This document shows positions 1 to 6,747 of a stretch of DNA of 7,844 nucleotides, piece after piece. Position numbers and translations under genes: made by a program. How positions within the stretch are numbered: position 1 is the stretch's first letter; each line of letters begins with the position of its first letter. Under the pieces are notes generated by a model. The model searched no databases, had not been told where the DNA came from, and saw only the letters and a list, made by a program, of their open reading frames with translations. The DNA comes from Rikenellaceae bacterium (GTDB lineage: Bacteria; Bacteroidota; Bacteroidia; Bacteroidales; Rikenellaceae), in the NCBI GenBank assembly GCA_020859745.1, contig JAJBVQ010000043.1, positions 1-7,844 on the forward strand, written 5' to 3'.

Positions 1-72
1 TAATACTACCAAAACTTTCTTTTCTGCTGTTTTTACGCATCGGTTCCCGCAACCGACTTTCAGCCAAAACGA

Positions 73-120
73 TAAGCGCCTGCGGAAAAGATATGGAAAT
101 ATCCTTCCCGCAGGCGCTTA
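73..120 (-). terminator. Intrinsic-terminator-like hairpin downstream of gpmI
   Basis: The 13-base arms at 73-85 and 108-120 are perfect reverse complements (TAAGCGCCTGCGG / CCGCAGGCGCTTA). The 22-base loop contains a further 5-bp stem (GATAT 90-94 / ATATC 99-103) closed by GGAA, so the whole can fold as one long hairpin with a small internal mismatch. It begins 23 bases past the gpmI stop. Read on the minus strand it is followed by a modest T-rich tract (TCGTTTTGG). No T-tract follows on the plus strand, so termination of gpmI is the more likely role. Confidence 0.7.
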
Positions 121-142
121 CCCTGAATACAATTCGCGAAAG

Positions 143-1666
143 CTATACCAGCGCGTGCCCGGTCATCTCTTCCGGCTGGTCGAGGCCCATGATCTTAAGC
201 ACCGTCGGCGCCAGGTCGGCCAGCACGCCGTTGTGCACCTCCTTGATCGTATCGGAAATCACGATCAGCGGCACCGGGTTCAGCGAATGGGCCGTATTGG
301 GCGTGCCGTCCGCATTGACCGCATTGTCCGCATTCCCGTGGTCGGCACAGATCAGGATCGTGTACCCCGCCTCACGGGCAGCGGTAACGACCTCCTTGGC
401 GCACTCATCCACCGCTTTGACCGCCTTCTCGATCGCCTCGTACACCCCGGTATGCCCCACCATATCCCCGTTCGCGAAATTCAGGCAGATGAAGTCCGGC
501 GCCTCGGCCTTGATATCTTTGACCAAAGCGTCCGCCACGAGGTATGCGCTCATCTCCGGCTGAAGGTCGTAGGTCGCCACCTTCGGCGAGTTGATGAGGA
601 TGCGCTTTTCACCCTCGAACGGCTGCTCGCGTCCCCCGTTGAAGAAGAAAGTCACGTGCGCGAACTTCTCGGTCTCGGCGATGCGCAGCTGCGAGAGGCC
701 CTGCTTGGAGATGTATTCGCCCAGCGTATTGACCACGTTCTCCTTGTCGAAGAGGATGTGAAGCCCTTTGAACGACGAGTCGTACGGGGTCATGGTGCAG
801 TAGTAGAGCGGAATGGTGTGCATCCCCTGCTCCGGCATGTCGCACTGGGTCAGCACCTGCGTCAGCTCCTTGGCGCGGTCGTTGCGGTAGTTGAAGAAGA
901 TCACCATATCCCCTTCTTGAATAAGTCCCACGGGCGCGCCGGCAGCATCGGTGATCGCGATCGGCTTGATGAACTCGTCCGTCACGCCTTCGGCGTACGA
1001 CTCCTCCACCGCCTTGACCGCATCCGTATCCTTTTTCCCTTCGCCTTTGACGATCAGGTCGTAAGCCTCCTTCACCCGCTCCCAGCGCCTGTCGCGGTCC
1101 ATGGCATAATAACGCCCGATCACCGAAGCGATCTTGCCCGTCGATTTGGCCATATGCGCTTCGAGTTCTTTCAGGTAGCCCGCGCCGCTCTTCGGGTCGG
1201 TGTCGCGGCCGTCCATAAAGGCGTGCACGTAGGTGTTTTCGATCCCGTAATGCTTCGAGATGTCGCACAGGGTGAACAGGTGGTCCAGCGAGCTATGCAC
1301 CCCCCCGGCCGAAACGAGGCCCATAAAATGGACGTTCTTACCGTTCTTCTTCGCATACTCGAATGCGGCGACGATCTCCGGGTTCTTCATGATCGAACCG
1401 TCTTTCGACGCGCGGTTGATCTTCACCAAGTCCTGGTAAATGATGCGGCCCGCGCCGATATTCTGGTGCCCCACCTCGGAGTTCCCCATCTGGCCGTCCG
1501 GCAGCCCGACATTCTCGCCGCTGGTCAGCAGCTCGGCGTTCGGGTACTTCTCCATCAGCGAATCGATGAATTCCGGATGGGCGGTGTAGATGGCGTCCCG
1601 TTTGGTGTGGTCGCCCTTGCCCCAACCGTCGAGGATCATCAGCAATACTTTGTTTTTCATGGTCAT
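143..1666 (-). CDS. gpmI: 2,3-bisphosphoglycerate-independent phosphoglycerate mutase
   Basis: Cytosolic, Mn-dependent enzyme that interconverts 3-phosphoglycerate and 2-phosphoglycerate in glycolysis and gluconeogenesis, in the alkaline phosphatase superfamily. At 507 residues it has the normal length for the family. The family's key residues are visible: metal ligand D13 in LDGWG, the phosphoserine nucleophile S63 in MGNSEVGH, H124, the MDGRDT segment (R154, D155), the GRYYAMDRDRRW segment (R185, R191), NYRNDR (R261, R264), K334 in EKFAH, D401/H405 in DMVGH, D442/H443 in ADHGNAD, and H460 in TAHS. Phosphatase and phosphotransferase domains are therefore both intact. The first ATG gives MTMKNKVLL; the second (Met3, 1660) gives MKNKVLLMILDGWG and could equally be the true start. 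No clear Shine-Dalgarno is present, which is common in Bacteroidota. The 364-base gap upstream suggests its own promoter rather than obligate cotranscription with the M23 genes. Confidence 0.97.
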   Translation of the reverse strand: MTMKNKVLLMILDGWGKGDHTKRDAIYTAHPEFIDSLMEKYPNAELLTSGENVGLPDGQMGNSEVGHQNIGAGRIIYQDLVKINRASKDGSIMKNPEIVAAFEYAKKNGKNVHFMGLVSAGGVHSSLDHLFTLCDISKHYGIENTYVHAFMDGRDTDPKSGAGYLKELEAHMAKSTGKIASVIGRYYAMDRDRRWERVKEAYDLIVKGEGKKDTDAVKAVEESYAEGVTDEFIKPIAITDAAGAPVGLIQEGDMVIFFNYRNDRAKELTQVLTQCDMPEQGMHTIPLYYCTMTPYDSSFKGLHILFDKENVVNTLGEYISKQGLSQLRIAETEKFAHVTFFFNGGREQPFEGEKRILINSPKVATYDLQPEMSAYLVADALVKDIKAEAPDFICLNFANGDMVGHTGVYEAIEKAVKAVDECAKEVVTAAREAGYTILICADHGNADNAVNADGTPNTAHSLNPVPLIVISDTIKEVHNGVLADLAPTVLKIMGLDQPEEMTGHALV

Positions 1667-1675
1667 ATCTGTTGT

Positions 1676-1683
1676 TAAAATTA
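1676..1683 (-). promoter_or_regulatory. Possible -7 box of gpmI
   Basis: The minus strand reads TAATTTTA here, one base from the Bacteroidota sigma-ABfr -7 consensus TAnnTTTG. It lies in the only AT-rich segment upstream of gpmI. No TTG-type -33 element is found at the expected distance. The implied leader would be only a few bases to Met1, or about ten to Met3. The call is weak. Confidence 0.25.
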
Positions 1684-1703
1684 AAATCGTTTCCGTCCCG
1701 CGG

Positions 1704-1726
1704 CCGCCGTTGGCGCGGAGACTCAG
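1704..1726 (-). repeat. Degenerate intergenic repeat, copy 1
   Basis: On the minus strand this reads as the core CTGAGTCTCCGCGCC followed by AACGGCGG. It shares 13 consecutive bases (CCGCCGTTGGCGC on the plus strand) with the copy at 1870-1892. The similarity continues with substitutions and about a one-base gap through the flanking GGGCCGA...CGAAA segment to about 1746. The repeats are ancient or constrained rather than freshly duplicated, since many positions differ. Confidence 0.6.
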
Positions 1727-1765
1727 GCCTTTCGCTTTCGGCCCGGAGCCAGCGTGGGTCGCTAT

Positions 1766-1797
1766 GCGGCCCTACGCCCGGCATGGCTGCGGGCCGC
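1766..1797 (-). repeat. 7-bp stem / 18-nt loop hairpin, copy A
   Basis: On the minus strand, GCGGCCC, then an 18-nt loop (GCAGCCATGCCGGGCGTA), then GGGCCGC. A second element with the same geometry lies at 7790-7821 on the plus strand, with 14 of 18 loop bases identical and two compensated stem pairs. It is in the sense orientation downstream of the M23 gene pair and upstream of gpmI. Its function is unknown. Confidence 0.5.
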
Positions 1798-1817
1798 CCG
1801 CTGACGCGGAAATTCAG
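1794..1817 (-). repeat. Degenerate intergenic repeat, copy 2 (most diverged)
   Basis: The minus strand reads CTGAATTTCCGCGTCAGCGG then GCGG. This matches the shared pattern CTGA[AG]TNNCNGCG[CT]CA[AG]CGG seen in the copies at 1704-1726 and 1870-1892, with one extra base. It overlaps the 5' arm of the 1766-1797 hairpin by four bases. The match is imperfect and the GC-rich background raises the chance level. Confidence 0.4.
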
Positions 1818-1869
1818 CTACGCGCTCAAAGCCCCGGTTCTGCAAAACGGCAGGCTCCCACGGAGCACT

Positions 1870-1892
1870 CCGCCGTTGGCGCAGGGATTCAG
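1870..1892 (-). repeat. Degenerate intergenic repeat, copy 3
   Basis: The minus strand reads CTGAATCCCTGCGCC then AACGGCGG. It shares an exact 13-base block with copy 1 (166 bases apart) and continues into a similar GGGGCCGACCGAAAACG-type flank. Spacings between successive copies are about 90 and 76 bases, so this is a degenerate tandem arrangement rather than a precise array. Confidence 0.6.
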
Positions 1893-1903
1893 GTTCTCGT
1901 TTT

Positions 1904-1952
1904 CGGTCGGCCCCCGCCCCCACGGGGCCGACCGGCGTTCCTCCCGGAACGC
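1904..1952 (-). terminator. Two adjacent strong hairpins after the M23 genes; possible terminator or mRNA-stabilising structure
   Basis: An 11-bp perfect stem (CGGTCGGCCCC 1904-1914 / GGGGCCGACCG 1924-1934) has a 9-nt loop. It directly abuts a 7-bp stem (GCGTTCC 1935-1941 / GGAACGC 1946-1952) with a 4-nt loop. Both lie about 80-130 bases beyond the M23 stop codon at 2031 in the direction of that transcript. No T-run follows on either strand: the minus strand continues with AAAACGAG. A classical intrinsic terminator is therefore doubtful, and a role in 3'-end stability or pausing is equally possible. Confidence 0.4.
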
Positions 1953-2030
1953 ACAATTCGCTCAATGCCCCACCACGACCTCTCCATCCACAGCTGCGCC
2001 AAGCAGCCCGAATGTTGCAAAAACCGTGCA

Positions 2031-2975
2031 TCAGTCGAACGACTGCATCCCCATCCGGGAAATCTCCCTGAGCCGCCTCATACGCGGCATGTCCAGCTCC
2101 ATAAAAAAGTAGTTCACCGGATCGACCGCCGTTCCCCGGTAGCGCACCTCGTAATGCAGGTGCGGCGCGAACGAAAGGCCCGAATTCCCCGAAAAGGCGA
2201 TGATGTCGCCGCGGCTGACCTTGCGTCCCGGCTGTGCCACCACCTTGTCCAGGTGCGAATAGACCGTTTCGTAACCGTTCCCGTGGTCGATCACCAGACT
2301 TAAGCCCGAAGTCTGCCCCCGCGTCTGCAAGCTCCGCACCGTTCCGTCCGCCGTGGCGAACACCGCCGTGCCCACCGGCACCGAGTAATCCACCCCGTTA
2401 TGCTGCGACATGGTCTTGAAGAACGGGTGTACCCGCTCCCCGAACGACGCGGTCAACAACGTCAGCTGCCGGTTATCCACCGGCTGGATGGCCGGAATGG
2501 CCAGCGCCTGCTGCACATCGGCGGCCACCCGCTCCCGCTGCCGCTCGGCCATCGCCGCATAGTTCGAAACCTCCTGGTAAAGCAACCCCAGCCGCTCGTC
2601 GAAATAGGTGCCCAGCTCCAGGTTGGTCATCCCCTCCAGCCCCGACTGGAACGCCAGCCGCCGCTGCCGGTCTTCGTCGCCCTGCATCACCGGCTCCGAC
2701 TCGAAAAGTATCTTGTAGACGCTCCTGTCCCGTTCCGACACGTTGTCCAGCACCCTTTGCAGCGTATCGTAACGCCGTTCCAGCTCCCGGTACTCCTCGG
2801 CGATCCGGTCCGTGCTCTTTTTCAGCTCGTACTCGATCGGGGTGTCGAAAAAGATCGAGAAGACGATGAAATAGACCACCGCCACGGCGATCCCGCTGAA
2901 AAAGCGGAACGTCCACTTCACCAGCCTCGGATAGCGCCGCACGCTTTCTCCCGTATGTCGTTCCCGCTTACTCAT
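2031..2975 (-). CDS. Membrane-anchored M23 family metallopeptidase (LytM/peptidoglycan endopeptidase type), second gene of pair
   Basis: Predicted zinc endopeptidase that cleaves peptide cross-links or stems of peptidoglycan on the periplasmic side of the inner membrane. The 314-residue product has a short basic cytoplasmic N-terminus, one membrane span at about 21-43, a charged helical region at about 45-160 likely to form a coiled coil or helical arm, and a C-terminal M23 domain at about 175-290. The M23 residues are complete: zinc ligands H192 and D196 (HNGVD), H241 (SHLDK), and H272/H274 (PHLHYE). It is therefore expected to be catalytically active, unlike degenerate M23 regulators. Its ATG lies inside the end of the upstream M23 gene (overlap ATGAGTAA), which implies translational coupling. 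The two proteins are paralogous along their whole length and share an ERDxxVYx[IA][LI]F motif in the helical region. The exact substrate bond cannot be read from the sequence. Confidence 0.93.
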   Translation of the reverse strand: MSKRERHTGESVRRYPRLVKWTFRFFSGIAVAVVYFIVFSIFFDTPIEYELKKSTDRIAEEYRELERRYDTLQRVLDNVSERDRSVYKILFESEPVMQGDEDRQRRLAFQSGLEGMTNLELGTYFDERLGLLYQEVSNYAAMAERQRERVAADVQQALAIPAIQPVDNRQLTLLTASFGERVHPFFKTMSQHNGVDYSVPVGTAVFATADGTVRSLQTRGQTSGLSLVIDHGNGYETVYSHLDKVVAQPGRKVSRGDIIAFSGNSGLSFAPHLHYEVRYRGTAVDPVNYFFMELDMPRMRRLREISRMGMQSFD

Positions 2976-3942
2976 CCAGTTCGTAGGTAGTGGCCTTGGC
3001 CGATTCGGTAATAGCCTGGTATTCCGCTTCGCTCATGTCGCGGCTGATATAGTTGATCGGGTTGACCGGCTGGCCGCGGTAGATCACCTCGTAATGCAGG
3101 TGCGGTCCCGTCGAGCGCCCGGTGTTCCCCACCTCGCCGATCAGCTCGCCCCGCTTGACCAGCTGTCCCGGCCTGACCAGCGCCTTGCTCAGGTGGGCGT
3201 ACCGCGTGCGGTAGCCGAACCCGTGGTCGATCACCACCTGTATCCCGTAGCCCGACTGCGGCCGCTGATCATACACTAACCCCGTCCCCGTGGCATAGAC
3301 CGGCGTGCCGATCGGCGCCCCCATATCGATCCCCTCGTGGCCGACGTAGCGTTTCAGGATCGGGTGCATCCGCATCCCGAAGGCCCCGATATTTCCCCGC
3401 AGCTTGTTCTTGTCCAGCGGCATGATCGCCGGCACCACCTCCGCCATCAGGTCCTTGTCCTCGGCCAGCTTCTCGATCTGGTCGTAGGAGAGCGACTGCA
3501 AATAAAGCTGCCGCGAAAAGGCGTCCATCTTCTCCCACACCTGCGTCATCAGCGGAGCATACCGCCCGTATCCCACCGAAGCGTATTTCTCGGGCGCATA
3601 TGGCGTATAGATGCCCGGAATGTTCAGCGTATCGGCCGAGAAGATCGCCCGGTAAACCGCATGGTCGCGCTCCCTGAGCTCGGCCAGCTGCTCAAGGGAG
3701 GCGTCGACCCGCTGCTCCAGTATCTGGTAATTGCGCACGATCGCCTCGTTCTGCTCGCGCAGGCGGTGCATCTTGGGCGTATAGAAGAAATAGGAAAAGA
3801 CAAAGTTGACCACCGACGCGGCGATAAAGACCACCAGCACCATCCGCACGAACCGGAACAGCCACTGCCGCATGGGCAGCACGAACCGCTCCCGGAAGAA
3901 GTGGTAAAGGGTGTAGTATGAAGGTGACTGCGGTGAATCCAT
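2968..3942 (-). CDS. Membrane-anchored M23 family metallopeptidase, first gene of pair
   Basis: Predicted periplasmic zinc peptidoglycan endopeptidase, divergent from alaS. From the start chosen here (ATG at 3942, protein MDSPQSPSYYTLYHFF) the product is 324 residues. It has a membrane span at about 30-53, a helical region rich in Glu/Gln/Arg at about 58-105 containing RERDHAVYRAIF, a variable linker, and an M23 domain from about 185 to 300. Zinc and catalytic residues are intact: H202 and D206 (HEGID), H250 (YAHLS), H281/H283 (PHLHYE). An in-frame ATG eight codons upstream (3966) would give 332 residues. I prefer 3942 because the -7 box at 3972-3979 would put the transcript start at or just before 3966, leaving no leader for that ATG. 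Neither start has a good Shine-Dalgarno. It is the first gene of an at least two-gene operon with the downstream paralogue. Confidence 0.92.
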   Translation of the reverse strand: MDSPQSPSYYTLYHFFRERFVLPMRQWLFRFVRMVLVVFIAASVVNFVFSYFFYTPKMHRLREQNEAIVRNYQILEQRVDASLEQLAELRERDHAVYRAIFSADTLNIPGIYTPYAPEKYASVGYGRYAPLMTQVWEKMDAFSRQLYLQSLSYDQIEKLAEDKDLMAEVVPAIMPLDKNKLRGNIGAFGMRMHPILKRYVGHEGIDMGAPIGTPVYATGTGLVYDQRPQSGYGIQVVIDHGFGYRTRYAHLSKALVRPGQLVKRGELIGEVGNTGRSTGPHLHYEVIYRGQPVNPINYISRDMSEAEYQAITESAKATTYELDE

Positions 3943-3971
3943 TCGCGTCCAAACGGGGTATTTCAATCAGG

Positions 3972-3979
3972 CAAAATTA
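3972..3979 (-). promoter_or_regulatory. -7 box of the M23 operon promoter
   Basis: The minus strand reads TAATTTTG, an exact match to the Bacteroidota -7 consensus TAnnTTTG. It is preceded by an A-rich stretch (GAAAAAATGT). I see no matching TTG -33 element 19-23 bases upstream. The same octamer, in the opposite direction, serves alaS at 4063-4070. Confidence 0.55.
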
Positions 3980-4062
3980 ACATTTTTTCGGCGACTCTCC
4001 GCGCCCCGGGAACGATTGGCCGAAAGAAAAGCCCCGCCCGACAGGTAAATCAAAAAATATCG

Positions 4063-4070
4063 TAATTTTG
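4063..4070 (+). promoter_or_regulatory. -7 box of the alaS promoter
   Basis: TAATTTTG is an exact match to TAnnTTTG. It lies 39 bases before the alaS ATG, so a start site a few bases downstream would give a leader of roughly 33-37 nt. The upstream side is A-rich (AAATCAAAAAATATCG), and no clear -33 TTG is found. The box overlaps an in-frame TTG at 4068, which argues against that codon being the alaS start. Confidence 0.6.
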
Positions 4071-4095
4071 CAACTCCGCATAGCTAACGTAAAAA

Positions 4096-4101
4096 AGGTG
4101 G
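4096..4101 (+). promoter_or_regulatory. Ribosome binding site of alaS
   Basis: AGGTGG lies 8 bases before the ATG at 4110 and can pair with part of the 16S 3' end (AGGTG of GGAGGTGA). It is the best Shine-Dalgarno-like sequence ahead of any gene in this window, and it supports 4110 over the in-frame upstream TTG. Confidence 0.5.
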
Positions 4102-4109
4102 AATCCTAT

Positions 4110-6743
4110 ATGAACTCGAACGAAATCCGTAAAACCTTCCTCGACTTTTTCCGCGAGAAACAGCACCAGATCGTCCCGTCGGCCCCGATGGTGGTCAAGA
4201 ACGACCCCACCCTGATGTTCACCAACGCCGGGATGAACCAGTTCAAAGATATTTTCCTGGGCAACCAGCCGGCCAAATGGCACCGCGCGGCGGACACGCA
4301 GAAGTGCCTGCGCGTGAGCGGTAAGCACAACGACCTGGAGGAGGTGGGGCACGACACCTACCACCACACGATGTTCGAGATGCTGGGCAACTGGAGCTTC
4401 GGCGACTATTTCAAGAAAGAGGCCATCGCCTGGGCGTGGGAGCTGCTCACCGAGCGGTACAAGCTGCCGACCGACCGCCTCTATGCCACTGTCTTCGAGG
4501 GGGCGCCGGACGAAGGGGTGCCGTTCGACCAGGAGGCCTACGATTTCTGGGCCGAACGGCTGCCTGAGAGCCATATATTGAAAGGGAACAAAAAGGACAA
4601 CTTCTGGGAGATGGGCGACACCGGTCCGTGCGGGCCGTGCTCGGAGATCCATTTCGACCTGCGCGACGACGCGGAGCGTGCCCAAACCGACGGGGCCAGC
4701 CTCGTCAATAAAGACCATCCGCAGGTGATCGAGATCTGGAACCTCGTTTTCATGCAGTTCAACCGCAAGGCCAACGGCTCGTTAGAGCCGCTGCCCGCCC
4801 GGCACGTGGACACCGGGATGGGCTTCGAGCGCCTTTGCATGGTGATACAGGGCAAAAAGTCGAATTACGACACCGACGTGTTCCAGCCCTTGTTGCAACA
4901 GCTGGCCACGATGGCGGGGGCGACTTATGGGGCGGATAATAAGAAGGATATTGCGATGCGGGTGATCGCGGATCATTTGCGGGCCATCGCGTTCTCCATC
5001 GCCGACGGGCAGCTGCCCAGCAACGTGAAAGCGGGATACGTGATCCGCCGTATTTTGCGGCGGGCCGTGAGATATGGGTACACCTACCTGGGCTTCACCG
5101 AGCCGTTTATCTGCAAACTGGTGCCGACGCTGGTGGAGCAGATGGGAGGTCAGTTCCCGGAACTCAAGGCGCAACAACAGCTTATCGAAAAAGTTATTGC
5201 CGAGGAAGAGGGTTCGTTCCTGCGTACTTTGGCCACGGGGATTAATTTGCTCGATTCGATTATCAAGAAATTACCCGCATCGGGCGACGGGCGGGTCATT
5301 AGCGGAAGCGATGCCTTTACTTTGTATGACACGTTCGGGTTTCCGATAGACTTGACGCAGCTGATCGCTTCGGAACAGGGCGTGACGGTGGACATCGCCG
5401 GTTTCGAGAAGGAGCTGGAGGCGCAGAAGAACCGTTCGCGGAACGCTTCGGCGGTGGAGACCGACGACTGGGTGGAGGTGCTTCCGGTTGAGCAGTCGGA
5501 ATTCGTGGGTTACGACCACACCTCTTATAAAGGGGTGCACATCGCGCGTTACCGGCGTGTGACCTCGAAAGGGAAGACCCATTACCAGATCGTGCTGGAT
5601 TACACGCCGTTCTACGGCAACATGGGCGGACAGGTCGGCGACACAGGCTACCTGATCGATCCGAAGGGCGAGAAGACTATCATCACCGACACGCAGAAGG
5701 AGAACAACCTGACGGTGCATATCGCCTCCTCGCTGCCGGAGGATGTCAAGGCTGAGTTCGAAGCCGTGGTGAATACCGACCGGCGCATGGCGTCGGCGGC
5801 CAACCATACGGCGACCCACCTGATGCACCACGCGCTGCGCGAGGTGCTGGGGACGCATGTCGAGCAGAAAGGCTCGCTGGTGACCCCGGACTACCTGCGC
5901 TTCGACTTCTCGCATTTCCAGAAGGTGACGGACGATGAGCTGCGGCAGGTGGAACATAAGGTCAACGCCGCGATCCGCGCCAATTTCATTCTGGAAGAGA
6001 ACCGCCATTGCACCATGGAGCAGGCCAAGGATATGGGGGCCATGATGCTCTTCGGCGAAAAGTACGGCGACACGGTGCGCGTGGTGAAATACGGGCACTC
6101 CGTGGAGCTTTGCGGGGGGCTGCACGTCCCGGCGACGGGGAATATCGGACTGTTCCGCATCACGTCGGAAGGCTCTTCGGCGGCGGGCATCCGGCGTATC
6201 GAAGCGGTGACGGCAGCGGCGGCCGAGGAGCTTTGCTACCACCATGACGACGTCCTGAAAGAGTTGGCCAATGCCTTGGGCACCAACCAGTTCGTCACGG
6301 CGATCAAAAAGATGTCGGAAGAGAGCGCCGAAATGGCCAAACAGATGGGCCAGATCCGGCAGGCGCGTGACCGCTACCTGGTCGAGGAGCTGATGGAACA
6401 GTCGGAGCCGATCGGCGATTACCGGGTGGTTTCCAAACGGCTCGACATCGTGCCGGATTCGATCAAGAGCGTCGCTTTCGAACTACGGAACCGGATCGGA
6501 GACATGGCGGCGGTGTTCGGCAGCCACTTCGGCGGCAAGCCCAGCCTGACGGTGGCGCTGAGCGACTCGGCGGTGGCATTGGGGTTAAACGCCGGGGCCA
6601 TCGTGCGCGAAGCGGCCAAAAATATTCAGGGCGGCGGCGGCGGCCAGCCCCACTACGCGACGGCGGGCGGCAAAAACAGCGAGGGCATCGAAGCCGCGAT
6701 GAACGCCGCGCTCGACATCATCAAAGCCAAATTGCAGGCATAG
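4110..6743 (+). CDS. alaS: Alanine--tRNA ligase (alanyl-tRNA synthetase)
   Basis: Cytosolic class II synthetase that charges tRNA-Ala with alanine and hydrolyses mischarged Ser/Gly-tRNA-Ala. The product is 877 residues, a normal full length. The class II catalytic core fills about 1-260 with FTNAGMNQFKDIFLG (37-51), MFEMLGNWSFGDYFKKEA (88-105) and DTGMGFERL (234-242). A helical tRNA-recognition domain follows to about 455. The editing domain carries the metal site H566/H570 (HTATH) and C668/H672 (CGGLH). The C-terminal C-Ala/oligomerisation domain ends with a glycine-rich GGGGGQPHYATAGG loop (841-854). The start MNSNEIRKTF is chosen because it matches the usual AlaS N-terminus and has an RBS. 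An in-frame TTG at 4068 would add 14 residues but lies inside the -7 box. Codon use is mixed around 4900-5400, with more ATT, TTG and TTA than in the rest of the gene. It is probably cotranscribed with the lipoprotein gene 4 bases downstream. Confidence 0.98.
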   Translation: MNSNEIRKTFLDFFREKQHQIVPSAPMVVKNDPTLMFTNAGMNQFKDIFLGNQPAKWHRAADTQKCLRVSGKHNDLEEVGHDTYHHTMFEMLGNWSFGDYFKKEAIAWAWELLTERYKLPTDRLYATVFEGAPDEGVPFDQEAYDFWAERLPESHILKGNKKDNFWEMGDTGPCGPCSEIHFDLRDDAERAQTDGASLVNKDHPQVIEIWNLVFMQFNRKANGSLEPLPARHVDTGMGFERLCMVIQGKKSNYDTDVFQPLLQQLATMAGATYGADNKKDIAMRVIADHLRAIAFSIADGQLPSNVKAGYVIRRILRRAVRYGYTYLGFTEPFICKLVPTLVEQMGGQFPELKAQQQLIEKVIAEEEGSFLRTLATGINLLDSIIKKLPASGDGRVISGSDAFTLYDTFGFPIDLTQLIASEQGVTVDIAGFEKELEAQKNRSRNASAVETDDWVEVLPVEQSEFVGYDHTSYKGVHIARYRRVTSKGKTHYQIVLDYTPFYGNMGGQVGDTGYLIDPKGEKTIITDTQKENNLTVHIASSLPEDVKAEFEAVVNTDRRMASAANHTATHLMHHALREVLGTHVEQKGSLVTPDYLRFDFSHFQKVTDDELRQVEHKVNAAIRANFILEENRHCTMEQAKDMGAMMLFGEKYGDTVRVVKYGHSVELCGGLHVPATGNIGLFRITSEGSSAAGIRRIEAVTAAAAEELCYHHDDVLKELANALGTNQFVTAIKKMSEESAEMAKQMGQIRQARDRYLVEELMEQSEPIGDYRVVSKRLDIVPDSIKSVAFELRNRIGDMAAVFGSHFGGKPSLTVALSDSAVALGLNAGAIVREAAKNIQGGGGGQPHYATAGGKNSEGIEAAMNAALDIIKAKLQA

Positions 6744-6747
6744 CTTT

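Larger units (their letters stand above)
1667..2030. other. 364-base non-coding gap with degenerate repeats and hairpins
   Basis: This stretch lies between the M23 stop and the gpmI start, with both flanking genes on the minus strand. I see no convincing gene: short open frames exist on both strands, but they are Arg/Gly/Pro-rich and resemble no family I know, and the repeats fall in different frames. It holds three degenerate copies of a ~23-base motif, a 7-bp stem/18-nt loop hairpin, and two adjacent strong hairpins, listed separately. The last ~30 bases before gpmI are AT-rich. The part next to the M23 stop (1953-2030) shows nothing I can name. Confidence 0.6.

Noticed and set aside
40..56. 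6-bp hairpin TCGGTT-CCCGC-AACCGA near the window start
   Set aside because: The stem is short with no T-tract after it on either strand. It may belong to a gene outside the window, but nothing supports a call.
155..1678. A 507-codon open frame on the plus strand, fully antisense to gpmI
   Set aside because: It is a shadow of the GC-rich gpmI coding sequence. The product is His/Arg/Val-rich without family motifs, while the minus-strand frame carries every GpmI catalytic motif.
1762..2031. Possible small protein in the intergenic gap (minus strand, 89 codons)
   Set aside because: The composition is Arg/Gly/Ala-rich. The repeated Arg-rich peptides arise from the DNA repeats in different frames, and there is no start signal, so the repeats explain the frame.
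4068..4109. TTG start extending AlaS by 14 residues
   Set aside because: The TTG lies within the -7 box, and the extension does not resemble AlaS N-termini. The ATG at 4110 has an RBS and the expected protein start.
5271..6245. A 324-codon minus-strand open frame inside alaS
   Set aside because: It is antisense to the conserved editing domain of AlaS. The product is Arg/His-rich with no recognisable domain, which is typical of GC-rich mirror frames.
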